Source: Bacillota bacterium
GTDB taxonomy: Bacteria > Bacillota > Clostridia > Lachnospirales > Lachnospiraceae
Assembly: GCA_023436225.1 (NCBI GenBank)
Contig: JAEZKA010000101.1
Coordinates: 1-64,000, forward strand
Length of the DNA: 64,000 nucleotides
Direction: 5' to 3'
The translations under genes were made by a program, and so were the position numbers. Below are positions 1 through 9,280 of the stretch, piece by piece. The first letter of the stretch is position 1; each line of letters begins with the position of its first letter. A model generated the notes under the pieces. That model saw only the letters and a program-made list of their open reading frames with translations. It searched no databases and had not been told where the DNA came from.

Positions 1-74
1 TATTAAAGTGCATCATTTTTAAGATAATGCTCGGATTTATCTATAATAAATATAGAATTCCTAAAAAATAACCT

Positions 75-126
75 AAAAACGGAGCTGTCGCACTGGTGGT
101 TGAATAACCGCTAGTGCGACAGCCCC
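75..126 (-). terminator. Rho-independent terminator after the GH94 gene
   Basis: On the minus strand a 14-bp arm (81-94) pairs with 113-126, with the core CTGTCGCACT/AGTGCGACAG, and is followed by a T-rich tail. It lies about 50 bp past the GH94 stop codon and so ends the GH8-GH94 unit. Confidence 0.8.
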
Positions 127-178
127 ATTCATCTTTATTGATATTTATTCCTATATGCCTAATATGAAAACGACAGTA

Positions 179-2572
179 TTACATTACTAATAGAATCTCA
201 TTGGTTTCTTTCATCATGCTCTCCGGTAAGTAGTTCTTCTCCAGCTTCACGCCGTTAACATAGAACTCTGTAAAGCCATTCTCGGCACCATTTGGGTTCT
301 GAACCTTAATATTCAGCTTCTTACCACGGAAGCTCTTCTCGATAGATAATTCCTTCCACTCACTCGGAATACTGGGTGCAATCAGAATGCCATTTAGATC
401 AGGTCTCATCCCCAGAATACCTTCTATACTACCTACCATAACGGTGGAAGCGGTTCCTGTCAACCAATGGGTATGGGAACGTCCAAAGAAAGGACTGTCG
501 GTTGCCTCGGTAAATTGCCCGTGTGCATAAGGCTCGATTACTCGTATCTCAGCATGATCATTCTGGGTAGCTGGGCAGCATTCGGTATAGTATTCATAAG
601 CACGGTTACCATGTCCCATCAGAGCCTCTGCAAGAATGATCCATCCCTGAGGCTGTGAGAAGATACTACCATTTTCCTTCGTGGAGGGGTTGTACAGAAT
701 TGCCAACGCTCCGTCAAAGGCATGATCAACATAAGAAGGTGCCATAGTTCTTACTCCGTACTTTGTATTCAGTTCTCTATGAACACTCTCCAGAGCCAAT
801 TCTGCCTGCTCCTTAGTTGCAAGTCCACTGATTACTGCCCAGGATTGAGGATTCACCCACATGCTGGCTTCCGGATCCTTCTTGGAACCGATTACCTGAC
901 CATCCTCCTTGAAGCCACGGATGAAACGGTCTCCTTCCCAGCAATTGATGTTCAGGGTCTCTCTTAAATCCTGCTGCACCTTATCGAGGTATTCGATATA
1001 CTTTTGGTCATTTCTATCCATTGCAATATTACGGATTACATTCATTGCGTAATATAGCTGGAAGGCAACAAAGGTAGACTCTCCCTTCTTACCTAGTCTT
1101 AAGCAGTCATTCCAATCCGCATGAAGGCCGGCAGGCATGTTATGTACGCTAAGTCGTTCCATGGAGAAATTAATAGCACGCTTTAAGTGATCATAAACAT
1201 CGCCTTCCTCCTTGTTGGCATATGGTATCACCTCATCTAAGAACTTTTTATCGCCTGTCTCAGCCATGTATTTATATACAGTTGGGAACAGCCATAAGGC
1301 ATCATCGGCGCGGTAAGCAGGATGCCCGGTTGCTTGTACATAGGAGGTATCATCCGGTGTATCCTCATGTCCTGCCTTATGGTCAAACTTAACCAAAGGA
1401 AGACCTCCACCGTTATCCACCTGAGCGGATAGCATAAAACGGATCTTCTCCTTCGCCATAGCAGGGTCCAGATGAATAATTCCCTGGATATCCTGTACGG
1501 TATCACGGTATCCATAGCCGTTACGAAGTCCCGCATAGATAAAGGATGCAGCTCTGGACCAGATAAAGGTAATAAAGCATTGATAAGCATTCCAGGTATT
1601 TAGCATTGCGTTGAAGTTCCCATCGGGAGTCTTCACCTTGAAATTGGATAGCTTACCATGCCAGTAATGAATTAATTCATTCAACTCCGAGGTAACGATC
1701 TTAAGGTCAGCATAGGTATCAAGTATGGCCTTTGACTGTTCATCATTCTTCTGACCAAGGAGGAATACGAACTCCTTGCTCTCACCGGGCTGCAGTGTCA
1801 TCTTAGTATGTAGTGCACCACAGGCATTGGAATTGTAATTAAGTACGTTATCACACATTCCCCTCTCTACTGCAATCGGATTATGGAAGCTATGATAGCC
1901 ACCAATAAAATGTGATTTGTCACCATTATAGGAGGTAACCTCCGCACCGGCTAATCCAAAAAAACGATCCGTGGCGCTCTTTCCGTCTTCATTCTTATGC
2001 ACATTTTCATTTATTGTCTGTATTATCTTATTGCCTTTAAAATAAGTCTTCGTGATAAATAGTGTGTATTGTAGATTCACCTGATCATTTTCGTAATTAC
2101 CCTCATTCGTAAATTCTACAAACCCAAAAGCTGAGATATTGCGAGGCTTGTCACCCGTATTCTTTAAGGTAACCTTCCACACCTCATAGGTCTTGTTCAA
2201 AGGAACATAGTACAGTACCTCTGATTCAATTCCCTTATACTGCGCTTTAATTGTTGTATAAGCGGTTCCATGGTGGCACTGGCTGGAATACTCTGTCAGC
2301 GGTTTACCAACCGGTTGCCAGGATGCGGACCAATAATCGTTTGCATCATCATCACGCAGATAAACATATCTCCCCGGTTTATCCTCCTGATTGAAGATGT
2401 AACGGCTAATTCTCCCGTTCGCACCGCTCTTTACAAAACTGTAACCACCTGCATTGTTCGAGATGATTGCTCCATACTCCGGGGAACCCAGATAATTTGC
2501 CCAGGGTGCCGGTGTATCAGGCCTAGTAATGACATACTCCTTATTCTTCTCATCAAAATAACCGTAATTCAT
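179..2572 (-). CDS. GH94 glycoside phosphorylase (cellobiose/chitobiose phosphorylase family)
   Basis: Inverting phosphorylase that would cleave a beta-linked disaccharide or oligosaccharide with phosphate to give a sugar 1-phosphate, saving ATP. The 797 residues match the usual family length (about 800). The N-terminal MNYGYFDEKNKEYVITRP region, the YRDTVQD motif near residues 355-361 and ADWNDCL near 485-491 are GH94 signatures; Asp486 is the expected general acid. The N-terminal half resembles chitobiose phosphorylase at least as much as classical cellobiose phosphorylase, so the substrate is open. The start has a GAGGGAGGG ribosome site. It lies 111 bp downstream of the GH8 Rex gene with no terminator between, so the two are probably co-transcribed. 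No signal peptide, so it is cytosolic. Family certain, substrate not. Confidence 0.9.
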   Translation of the reverse strand: MNYGYFDEKNKEYVITRPDTPAPWANYLGSPEYGAIISNNAGGYSFVKSGANGRISRYIFNQEDKPGRYVYLRDDDANDYWSASWQPVGKPLTEYSSQCHHGTAYTTIKAQYKGIESEVLYYVPLNKTYEVWKVTLKNTGDKPRNISAFGFVEFTNEGNYENDQVNLQYTLFITKTYFKGNKIIQTINENVHKNEDGKSATDRFFGLAGAEVTSYNGDKSHFIGGYHSFHNPIAVERGMCDNVLNYNSNACGALHTKMTLQPGESKEFVFLLGQKNDEQSKAILDTYADLKIVTSELNELIHYWHGKLSNFKVKTPDGNFNAMLNTWNAYQCFITFIWSRAASFIYAGLRNGYGYRDTVQDIQGIIHLDPAMAKEKIRFMLSAQVDNGGGLPLVKFDHKAGHEDTPDDTSYVQATGHPAYRADDALWLFPTVYKYMAETGDKKFLDEVIPYANKEEGDVYDHLKRAINFSMERLSVHNMPAGLHADWNDCLRLGKKGESTFVAFQLYYAMNVIRNIAMDRNDQKYIEYLDKVQQDLRETLNINCWEGDRFIRGFKEDGQVIGSKKDPEASMWVNPQSWAVISGLATKEQAELALESVHRELNTKYGVRTMAPSYVDHAFDGALAILYNPSTKENGSIFSQPQGWIILAEALMGHGNRAYEYYTECCPATQNDHAEIRVIEPYAHGQFTEATDSPFFGRSHTHWLTGTASTVMVGSIEGILGMRPDLNGILIAPSIPSEWKELSIEKSFRGKKLNIKVQNPNGAENGFTEFYVNGVKLEKNYLPESMMKETNEILLVM

Positions 2573-2683
2573 ACATACCCTCCCTCATCGTGTAAAGCAC
2601 ACTTTTACTTTTATAAAAGAACCCTAAAAGGGTTATTTTCAAAAAGATATTTAAATCGATTGTCATTTATCATATATCTGTCA

Positions 2684-3814
2684 CTATTGATAAATTCTGT
2701 AATTGCCACTCAAAGCCATGAGAGCAAATAGATATAGACAATTATCATAATAACGGCGTTCTCCCTTACGAAGAGGTGTATTCCAGAAAAGGTCTACACA
2801 TTCCTTCTGATATCTCCCCTTACTAGCTAAGGATGCCTCTGCGTTGGTCGCAATAATCGCCACCGGATGCAGTGCCTTCTCTTCAATAATGGTTCCGTCC
2901 AGCTCATATACCATGTCATTTCTACCCTTTACTGTCTCGCAGAAGAAGGTCTGGATCTTGTCAGCGCACTCACTTTCCCAATCATCTGCTGCAAACCATT
3001 CATAATCCAATCCCAGGTTAGCGGGCACACGATACGCATCGCTATAATAGCGCTCTCTATGATCCTTCATAAAAGGACTTCCATCATAATGGGCATATTC
3101 CGGCGCAAGTCCGGTTACAGGATGGCAAGCCTTCTTCAGATATTCTCTGCTTGCTTTGGCTGCTTCTTTCCAAAACTCTCGATCTTCTTCATTTGCCCAC
3201 AAAGCAAACAACTCATAGAAATGAGGCAGATGATAGGATGGATCTGAGAAATCGCAATTGGGGATAAACTTAATCAATTTATTCGAAGGCTCCCACATGG
3301 GATCACCAGGAAAATCCTCTTCCCCCTTATGAACACAGGCATGTAGAATATCTCTTGCCTCTTTGGAATAATTGTAGATGCCTTCGCCATCTCCCCATCT
3401 ATTTGATGCAAAGAATAAAGCAAGCGCAAAGTATTCTTCTCCATCCGGAGCCGGTCCTTCCGAATTCTTTGTTCCGTCCGGCTCAACAGACCAGGCAAAG
3501 TAACCCTTATTCCAGCCATAGTCCATCCACATATATGTTTTGGTAAACTTCCAAAGCTTATCAAATTCTTTCTTCCAGTCTCTCTGTACGCACATCATCA
3601 TGGCATAGGACATGCCTTCGGTTCTGGCATCAAAATTACCGGTGTCTTCAAAATATGCCATATCCTCACCGACCTCATGGTAGAACCTCTCATCCTCCGG
3701 TCCATAGAAAATGGTCTGGTAAGCCATTTCTAATCTTAGTTCAATCTCTTTCTCATCGTATCCGAACTCCTGAAACAGATTCCGGTATTCTCCTGAATAA
3801 AATGCACCTTTCAT
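2684..3814 (-). CDS. GH8 reducing-end xylose-releasing exo-oligoxylanase (Rex)
   Basis: Cytosolic enzyme that removes xylose from the reducing end of xylo-oligosaccharides (EC 3.2.1.156). The 376-residue product follows the Bacillus halodurans Rex sequence along its whole length as I recall it, including RTEGMSY near residue 66 (catalytic acid Glu66), PDGTKNS..GPAPDGEEY, SDPSYHLPHFYELF, and YSDAYRV with Asp259 as the expected base. The reading frame is open 24 codons further upstream, but the ATG at 3814 sits 5 bases after GGAGGG and begins MKGAFY as in the homologue, so I chose it. It is the first gene of a pair with the GH94 phosphorylase and feeds xylose to the nearby xylulokinase pathway. 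Confidence 0.93.
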   Translation of the reverse strand: MKGAFYSGEYRNLFQEFGYDEKEIELRLEMAYQTIFYGPEDERFYHEVGEDMAYFEDTGNFDARTEGMSYAMMMCVQRDWKKEFDKLWKFTKTYMWMDYGWNKGYFAWSVEPDGTKNSEGPAPDGEEYFALALFFASNRWGDGEGIYNYSKEARDILHACVHKGEEDFPGDPMWEPSNKLIKFIPNCDFSDPSYHLPHFYELFALWANEEDREFWKEAAKASREYLKKACHPVTGLAPEYAHYDGSPFMKDHRERYYSDAYRVPANLGLDYEWFAADDWESECADKIQTFFCETVKGRNDMVYELDGTIIEEKALHPVAIIATNAEASLASKGRYQKECVDLFWNTPLRKGERRYYDNCLYLFALMALSGNYRIYQ

Positions 3815-3849
3815 GATTTCCCTCCATATAAAAGTACGCCCACTAATAA

Positions 3850-3863
3850 AGTTGACGCTTTCA
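3850..3863 (-). promoter_or_regulatory. candidate CcpA cre site upstream of rex
   Basis: The minus strand reads TGAAAGCGTCAACT, which matches the catabolite-responsive element pattern (TG-N-AA-N-CG-N6-CA) except at the last base. It lies 36 bp before the GH8 start codon. Carbon catabolite control would fit the gene, but one partial match is weak evidence. Confidence 0.35.
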
Positions 3864-4040
3864 CACCTAAACGGATCGTATAGCAATATACAATATTCTA
3901 TCCTAAATACATGGAATATTTTACACTTTTTAGCATCCGTTCACAATGGAGTACCTTATCCTCTTTTTGTGATATCTATTCTGATTCGATGAGATAGTAA
4001 GATCCCGAGTAACAAAGTACACTCAGTCTAATATCCATGA

Positions 4041-4919
4041 CTACTTACTTCTATCTAATAATTCCTTTAATTCCTCAACCGAGAAATGATAGTGGGTATT
4101 GCAAAAATGACAATTCACCTCAATTGGTTTCTCTTCCTCTATCATATCTGCAATCTCTTTCTGTCCAATAGAGATAATCGCTTTCTCCACTCTCTTCTTC
4201 GTACAGTTGCACTCAAAGGAAGCCGGCAGCTTGTCCATTAGCTCCAGACCAAAGTCCCCCAGTATATACTCCAGAATCATCTCAGGAGACATTTCTTGAT
4301 CTAGGAGTGAGGTGATACTTGTAATTTCATTTACTTTCTTTTCAAGCTGATCAATAATCGTTTCCTCTGCGAAAGGCATCAGCTGTATGATAAAGCCCCC
4401 TGCCTGCTTAACGGTATTTTCTTTGTTCATCAGCACACCCAGTGCTACCACTGACGGCACCTGTTCACTGGTCGCATAATAATATGCGATATCCTCTGCG
4501 ATCTCACCAGATACCAGATGGGTCTGTCCTGTATAGGGCTCCTTTAGTCCAAGATCCTTAATGACGCTTAATATCCCTGCTCCTATTGCTCCACCTACAT
4601 CCAGCTTTCCCTTGTCGTTGGCATGAAGTATAACCTCTGGATTATAAGCATATCCCTTGACTGTTCCTTTGGAATTAGCAGTGACGGTAATTCCTCCAAT
4701 GGGTCCACTGCCCTTAATTAAAAGAGTGAGAATATCCTCCTCTCCCTTCATCATACTTCCCATAATCGCTCCTGCGGTAAGAAGTCTACCAAGAGCAGCT
4801 GTCGCTACCGGACTTGTCCCATGGATACTTCTTGCATGCTCCACTAATTCCTTCGTTGTGGCTGCATATGCGCGGATCTGATTTTCAGCAGCACTTGCAC
4901 GTATAATATAATCGCCCAT
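4041..4919 (-). CDS. hslO: Hsp33 redox-regulated chaperonin
   Basis: Cytosolic holdase chaperone activated by oxidation. The 292 residues have normal family length. The C-terminal zinc-binding redox switch is complete: a CNC pair near residue 237, then CHFC about 30 residues later (the C-x-C ... C-x-x-C pattern). The N-terminal MGDYIIRASAAENQIRAYAATT is typical of HslO. The ATG follows AAGGAGAAT. It is transcribed after the methyltransferase gene across a 214-bp gap with no clear terminator; whether they share a transcript is unknown. Confidence 0.95.
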   Translation of the reverse strand: MGDYIIRASAAENQIRAYAATTKELVEHARSIHGTSPVATAALGRLLTAGAIMGSMMKGEEDILTLLIKGSGPIGGITVTANSKGTVKGYAYNPEVILHANDKGKLDVGGAIGAGILSVIKDLGLKEPYTGQTHLVSGEIAEDIAYYYATSEQVPSVVALGVLMNKENTVKQAGGFIIQLMPFAEETIIDQLEKKVNEITSITSLLDQEMSPEMILEYILGDFGLELMDKLPASFECNCTKKRVEKAIISIGQKEIADMIEEEKPIEVNCHFCNTHYHFSVEELKELLDRSK

Positions 4920-5133
4920 AATATTCTCCTTCTATTTGTTACATTCCTGACACAAACTCTCATCCAATAAATATCTTCCATTTTCTCTTGTAATACTTTG
5001 TCCTACTTCATTCTATTATATAACCGAAACACTTTACCCACTTATATAACCTAAACACTATACCCAGTCTCATTACTTATTCAAAGCCTTGTAACCTACT
5101 CATTAACCCAAACAGTTCATAACACCCGGTGCT

Positions 5134-5907
5134 CTATGGTTGTATATACAATTTATTAGCTTGAGGCTTCTCCCTGGCAATGATATAGACTCTCTCACTA
5201 TCCTTTTTAGGCTTCTTTTCGGTCAGCATATCATAGATTGCTACCAGCTCCATGCCTGCTTCCTCTATTAATCGTGCTATCGTATCCATGGAATATGCCT
5301 TACGGTAATGAGTCTCTTCATATTTGTGATATATCTCCTCTGCTTCGGGAATAAACAGCGTCAAATTAACCTCATTTATCATCTCTTCTTCGTAATAAGT
5401 ATTTTCCCAGATAAAGCTTCCCTCATCACGGTTCTCAGCAATAGTGTTATCACCCAGAACCTCTTCATATGCATACCTGGTATCCAAATCAAAGATAAAT
5501 AATCCTCCCGGATCCAGGTAATTGTTCACTAAACGGAATACCTTCAGAAGCTCTTCCTCTGAAAGAATATAATTCATACTGTCACAGACACTGATCACAG
5601 CTGCCACAGTCCCATATAATTCAAATTCTCTCATATCCTGGCATAAGTACAATATATTGTAATCGTCTGCACTGTTCTCTCTTGCGATGGCAAGCATCTC
5701 CTCAGAATAATCAATTCCAATCATATCAAAGCCTCGGTCAGCCAAACGACGAGTAATACTACCGGTTCCACATCCCAGCTCAAGAAGTAACCCCTTCTCG
5801 ATTCGATTTTTCTTTAATAAACGTTGTAAATAGTCAGCCCACTCCTCATATGGAACATTATCCATAAAGAGGTCATAGACTGATGCAAAGCCACTGTAAG
5901 GCTGCAT
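5134..5907 (-). CDS. class I SAM-dependent methyltransferase
   Basis: Predicted methyltransferase of 257 residues. The SAM-binding motif I LLLELGCGTGSITRRL lies near residues 40-55, followed by GIDYSEEML (motif II) and VISVCDSMNYI (motif IV-like). The N-terminal YSGFASVYDLFMDNVPY is characteristic of a Firmicutes subgroup often annotated only as class I methyltransferase. Eight more codons are open upstream, but AAAGGAG sits 9 bases before the ATG at 5907, so I used that start. Substrate unknown. Confidence 0.82.
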   Translation of the reverse strand: MQPYSGFASVYDLFMDNVPYEEWADYLQRLLKKNRIEKGLLLELGCGTGSITRRLADRGFDMIGIDYSEEMLAIARENSADDYNILYLCQDMREFELYGTVAAVISVCDSMNYILSEEELLKVFRLVNNYLDPGGLFIFDLDTRYAYEEVLGDNTIAENRDEGSFIWENTYYEEEMINEVNLTLFIPEAEEIYHKYEETHYRKAYSMDTIARLIEEAGMELVAIYDMLTEKKPKKDSERVYIIAREKPQANKLYIQP

Positions 5908-6287
5908 CGCTTGCAGCTCCTTTCTAATCATGAATAGGCAGCAGGCTAATGATCTGTAACAATGCCTTGCTGCCGTAAGTGTTATTTATGCAATTACATC
6001 AGAACTCTTATGCTACTTACTGAGTAGCTATTAAGCTATTATTTCTGTTAAGCTATTCTACCATACCTGGAAGTTCTTATCAATTTAAAAATATATGACT
6101 CCGTTCTTCTCATTCATGGAATTATGCCTCTTCTGATCAGCGAAAAGGAAAGAACCATAAGCATCCTTCACACAAAGGCTGCCTGTTGTCCTTTCCTTCC
6201 GCATTAGCTTACATTTTGCAACAGCTCCGTTCCAAAATGTATTACACAATTATTGAAATTTATGTAAAGCTTAAGTTTCCTTTTCTC
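5908..6287. other. 380-bp intergenic stretch with inverted repeats
   Basis: No plausible gene seen. It holds an inverted repeat GGCAGCAGGC (5937-5946) / GCCTTGCTGCC (5964-5974) in the presumed 5' untranslated region of the methyltransferase gene, and a second imperfect inverted repeat whose arms are at 6140-6155 and 6188-6202, with a smaller hairpin in its loop. The second lies about 90 bp past the xylB stop and may end that transcript, although it lacks a terminal T-run. Confidence 0.45.
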
Positions 6288-7757
6288 TTATGCCATCTTA
6301 TCATAGATATTCATCAGAGTAGGATAAAGCTCCTTGAATACCTCATACTTCTTATTGTAAAGCTCAACTTCCCTCGGATCCTGTTCGGTAGTATCGATTA
6401 CCTTAATCAGCTTGCTCGTTGCTTCCTCAACATTAGCATATTTGCCACAACCAACAGCGGCAAGAATTGCTGCGCCGAAAGCGGGACCTTCTTCTGAATT
6501 GATCTTATCGACCTTAACATTAAGCACATCTGCAATAATCTTACACCACAATGGACTCTTTGCACCACCGCCATTGATACGGATCCGTTCTATATCTACA
6601 CCCAGAGCTTTTACGATCTCAAAGGAATCACGAAGAGCAAATGCGACACCCTCAAGAACAGCCTGAGTCATATCAGCACGGGTGGTATCCATGGTCATTC
6701 CGATAAAGGTACCTCTGGCATTTGGATTATTGTGCGGGGTTCTCTCTCCCATCAGATATGGCAGGAAGTAAACATTATTCTCCCCAAGCTTTGTAATTGC
6801 CTGCTGCTCCTTACCATATTCCTTTGTTCCGATGATCTCATCCATCCACCACTTATTCGAAGCAGCTGCCGAAAGCATAACTCCCATGAAATGATATCTA
6901 CCGTCAGCATGCGCAAAAGCATGAAGGGAATTGTTATCATCGACTGCAAATTCCTTGGTTGAGATGAATACTACACCGGAGGTCCCTAAGGAAACATTGC
7001 ACTTTCCTGCGCCAACAGTTCCAGTTCCTACTGCTGCAACTGCCTGATCTCCGCCACCTGCTATCACTTTTACGCTAGTCGGAAGCCCCAATTCTTTCGC
7101 GGCCCTCTCAGTTATGGTTCCTACCACCTGATAGGATTCATGAATCTTTGCCATCTGCTCTTCCTTTAAACCACACAGGTCAAGCATTTCTTTAGACCAC
7201 TTCTTATTCTTAACATCAAATAATAGCATACCGGAAGCATCGGATACATCAGTGCAGTGAACACCGGAAAGCATATAAGCGATGTAATCCTTCGGCAGCA
7301 TAACCTTCTTAATCTTAGCAAAATTCTCGGGCTCATGCTTTCTTACCCATAATAACTTCGGAGCTGTAAAGCCGGTCAATGCCATATTCGCTGTGTAACC
7401 AGAGATCTTCTCTCTTCCGATCTCCTTATTCAGGTAGTCGCATTCTGCCTGAGTACGTCCGTCATTCCACAGAATAGCCGGGCGGATAACCTTATCATTC
7501 TCATCAAGGATAACCATTCCATGCATCTGTCCGCTAAAGCTGATCCCATCAATCTGAGATTTGTCCTGGTCCTTTATAAGTTCCTTGATACCGTCGACCA
7601 GAGCAGTGTACCAGTCCTCCGGGTTCTGCTCGGACCAACCGGGCTTCGGGAAATAAAGTGGATATTCTCTTGTTACAATACTCTTAATGTCTCCTGCCTC
7701 ATCCATCAGAAGGAGCTTCACAGAAGAGGTTCCTAAATCTACACCTACGTATAACAT
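6288..7757 (-). CDS. xylB: xylulokinase
   Basis: FGGY-family carbohydrate kinase that phosphorylates D-xylulose to xylulose 5-phosphate for the pentose phosphate pathway. At 489 residues it has family length. The N-terminal VGVDLGTSSVKLLLMD is the phosphate-binding loop, GISFSGQMHG near residue 79 and LWNDGR are typical of XylB, and the C-terminal INGGGAKSPLW is the FGGY signature region. The ATG follows AAAGGAG. It is divergent from a ROK regulator and has its own TTGACA/TATAGT promoter with an operator just downstream of the predicted start point, so it is very probably xylose-inducible. Confidence 0.95.
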   Translation of the reverse strand: MLYVGVDLGTSSVKLLLMDEAGDIKSIVTREYPLYFPKPGWSEQNPEDWYTALVDGIKELIKDQDKSQIDGISFSGQMHGMVILDENDKVIRPAILWNDGRTQAECDYLNKEIGREKISGYTANMALTGFTAPKLLWVRKHEPENFAKIKKVMLPKDYIAYMLSGVHCTDVSDASGMLLFDVKNKKWSKEMLDLCGLKEEQMAKIHESYQVVGTITERAAKELGLPTSVKVIAGGGDQAVAAVGTGTVGAGKCNVSLGTSGVVFISTKEFAVDDNNSLHAFAHADGRYHFMGVMLSAAASNKWWMDEIIGTKEYGKEQQAITKLGENNVYFLPYLMGERTPHNNPNARGTFIGMTMDTTRADMTQAVLEGVAFALRDSFEIVKALGVDIERIRINGGGAKSPLWCKIIADVLNVKVDKINSEEGPAFGAAILAAVGCGKYANVEEATSKLIKVIDTTEQDPREVELYNKKYEVFKELYPTLMNIYDKMA

Positions 7758-7790
7758 AACATTATCTCCTTTTTATACTAAGATTTATAA

Positions 7791-7811
7791 TTGATTTGTT
7801 GAATAAACTAA
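7791..7811. promoter_or_regulatory. candidate XylR operator downstream of the xylB promoter
   Basis: On the minus strand the site reads TTAGTTTATT then CAACAAATCAA, close to the Bacillus xyl operator pattern (TTAGTTTGTTT ... ACAAACTAA) recalled from the literature. It begins a few bases after the predicted xylB transcription start, where a bound repressor would block transcription. A shared core, TTGTTRAATAA(A)CTAA, recurs at 7928-7943. Confidence 0.6.
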
Positions 7812-7822
7812 TGTATAAAACA

Positions 7823-7851
7823 ACTATATCAACTTGTATTAACGATGTCAA
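7823..7851 (-). promoter_or_regulatory. sigma-A type promoter of xylB
   Basis: Minus strand: TTGACA (7846-7851), a 17-bp spacer, then TATAGT (7823-7828). The predicted start is near 7816, about 60 bases before the xylB ATG. Confidence 0.75.
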
Positions 7852-7927
7852 GCATGATCTGCAAGCACCTCTAAGTTACGAAAGAATGATTAATCAATAG
7901 GTTTTCAAGGCAATCTTTAAGGGTTTC

Positions 7928-7946
7928 TTGTTAAATAACTAAACAA
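7928..7946. promoter_or_regulatory. second XylR-like box, near the ROK gene
   Basis: TTGTTAAATAACTAAACAA on the plus strand shares the core TTGTT-R-AATAA-(A)-CTAA with the box at 7796-7811. It lies about 80 bp before the regulator's start, consistent with autoregulation. Confidence 0.45.
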
Positions 7947-8024
7947 ATTTATAATTTCTCTTTCCAAAAAAATTTTTTTATGTTAACATTATAGCTATAA
8001 TTTTGATTACGAAGGGTGACTGTG

Positions 8025-9185
8025 ATGGTAACAGGCAGCAAAGAACTTATACGAGATATTAACACGAATCTAGTCTTAGAGACGATTATTAACAATACAT
8101 CTATATCAAGAGCTGCGATCGCAAAGCATTTAGGCTTAACGAAAGCAACTATATCTGCAATCGTACAGGAGCTAATCAACAAAAAGCTTGTAATAGAAAT
8201 AGGCAGTGATGATACTAGCTTAGGAAGAAAACCGATCCTACTCAGTCTTCATAAGAAAGCAGGCTTTGTAATCTGTATCGATATCGGTGTAGATACCATA
8301 TCTGCATTAGTATCTGATCTAATCGGAGAGGACTGTAGCCTAAAGCAGATCAAAACACCGAAGAATTCATCAAATATTGTAAATGTTTTGATCGAATTAA
8401 TCGAATCAATGAAGCTTCCAAAGGAAACACCTTATGATCTGGTGGGCATTACCCTTGGCATCCATGGCGTTATAGCCAATAACCAGGTATCTTTTGCTCC
8501 ATATTATAACCTATCTGGAATTAATATTGCGGAAGGCTTAGAAAATCATTTCAACACTCCGGTATATCTGGAAAATGAAGCGAATCTCTCCGTAATCGGC
8601 GAGAAGACCTTCCAGTATGATTATGCTAATATTGCTAATATCAGTGTGCATTCCGGTATCGGTCTTGGAATTATAATAAATCATCAGCTTTATACTGGAT
8701 ATAACGGCAGAGCCGGTGAAGTCGGACATACTGTAATTGAGATTGACGGTAGACAATGTCCATGTGGGAATAAGGGGTGTTTTGAGCAGTACGCTTCCGA
8801 GCGTAATCTGTTACGTGAATATTCCAAGATAAAGAACGTCGAAGAGGTGAGTTTTGAGCAATTCAGATTAGCATATGAAGCCGGTGATCCGGATGCTCAA
8901 AAGATAATGGACGATTTTGTCAAGTATATGTCCATAGGTGTCAATAATATTTTGAATGCTTACAACCCAGATATCGTGATTATCAATAGCTCCTTCACCA
9001 TATTCTTCCCTGATATCACCAAAAAGATTGAAGCTGCTTTAACGAGTCGGATGAACAGCTATATTCGTATTGTACCCAGCATACTTCAAGACACCTCCAT
9101 CCTACTTGGCGGTATTTGCGTAGCGATCAAAGGCTTCCTCGGAGTTGATAACCTTAAATTAAATCATATTGATCTGAGAAGTTAA
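8025..9185 (+). CDS. xylR: ROK-family transcriptional repressor, probable XylR
   Basis: DNA-binding ROK protein of 386 residues. The N-terminal winged helix-turn-helix spans about residues 15-65 (SRAAIAKHLGLTKATISAIV). The C-terminal ROK sugar-binding domain carries the zinc motif CPCGNKGCFEQYAS near residue 245. It is divergent from xylB, with two related boxes between them, so regulation of xylB in response to xylose is the natural reading. An in-frame GTG lies three codons upstream; I chose the ATG because the AAGGG site sits 8 bases before it. ROK regulators of other sugars look similar, so the xylose assignment rests on context. Confidence 0.88.
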   Translation: MVTGSKELIRDINTNLVLETIINNTSISRAAIAKHLGLTKATISAIVQELINKKLVIEIGSDDTSLGRKPILLSLHKKAGFVICIDIGVDTISALVSDLIGEDCSLKQIKTPKNSSNIVNVLIELIESMKLPKETPYDLVGITLGIHGVIANNQVSFAPYYNLSGINIAEGLENHFNTPVYLENEANLSVIGEKTFQYDYANIANISVHSGIGLGIIINHQLYTGYNGRAGEVGHTVIEIDGRQCPCGNKGCFEQYASERNLLREYSKIKNVEEVSFEQFRLAYEAGDPDAQKIMDDFVKYMSIGVNNILNAYNPDIVIINSSFTIFFPDITKKIEAALTSRMNSYIRIVPSILQDTSILLGGICVAIKGFLGVDNLKLNHIDLRS

Positions 9186-9280
9186 TATAATATGTTTTTT
9201 GTTATATCGCTTTCTGAATTAAATAATGTACAACGGAACAGGCTGCTATCTTCGGACACTTCTGCTAAGGAGTATTCCGA

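Noticed and set aside
2270..2731. 153-codon open frame on the plus strand overlapping the GH94 gene
   Set aside because: It is antisense to a well-supported gene, has no ribosome site, and its protein has no recognisable features.
3887..3960. Promoter of the rex-GH94 operon
   Set aside because: Several TATA-rich stretches exist, but no -35/-10 pair with acceptable spacing stands out.
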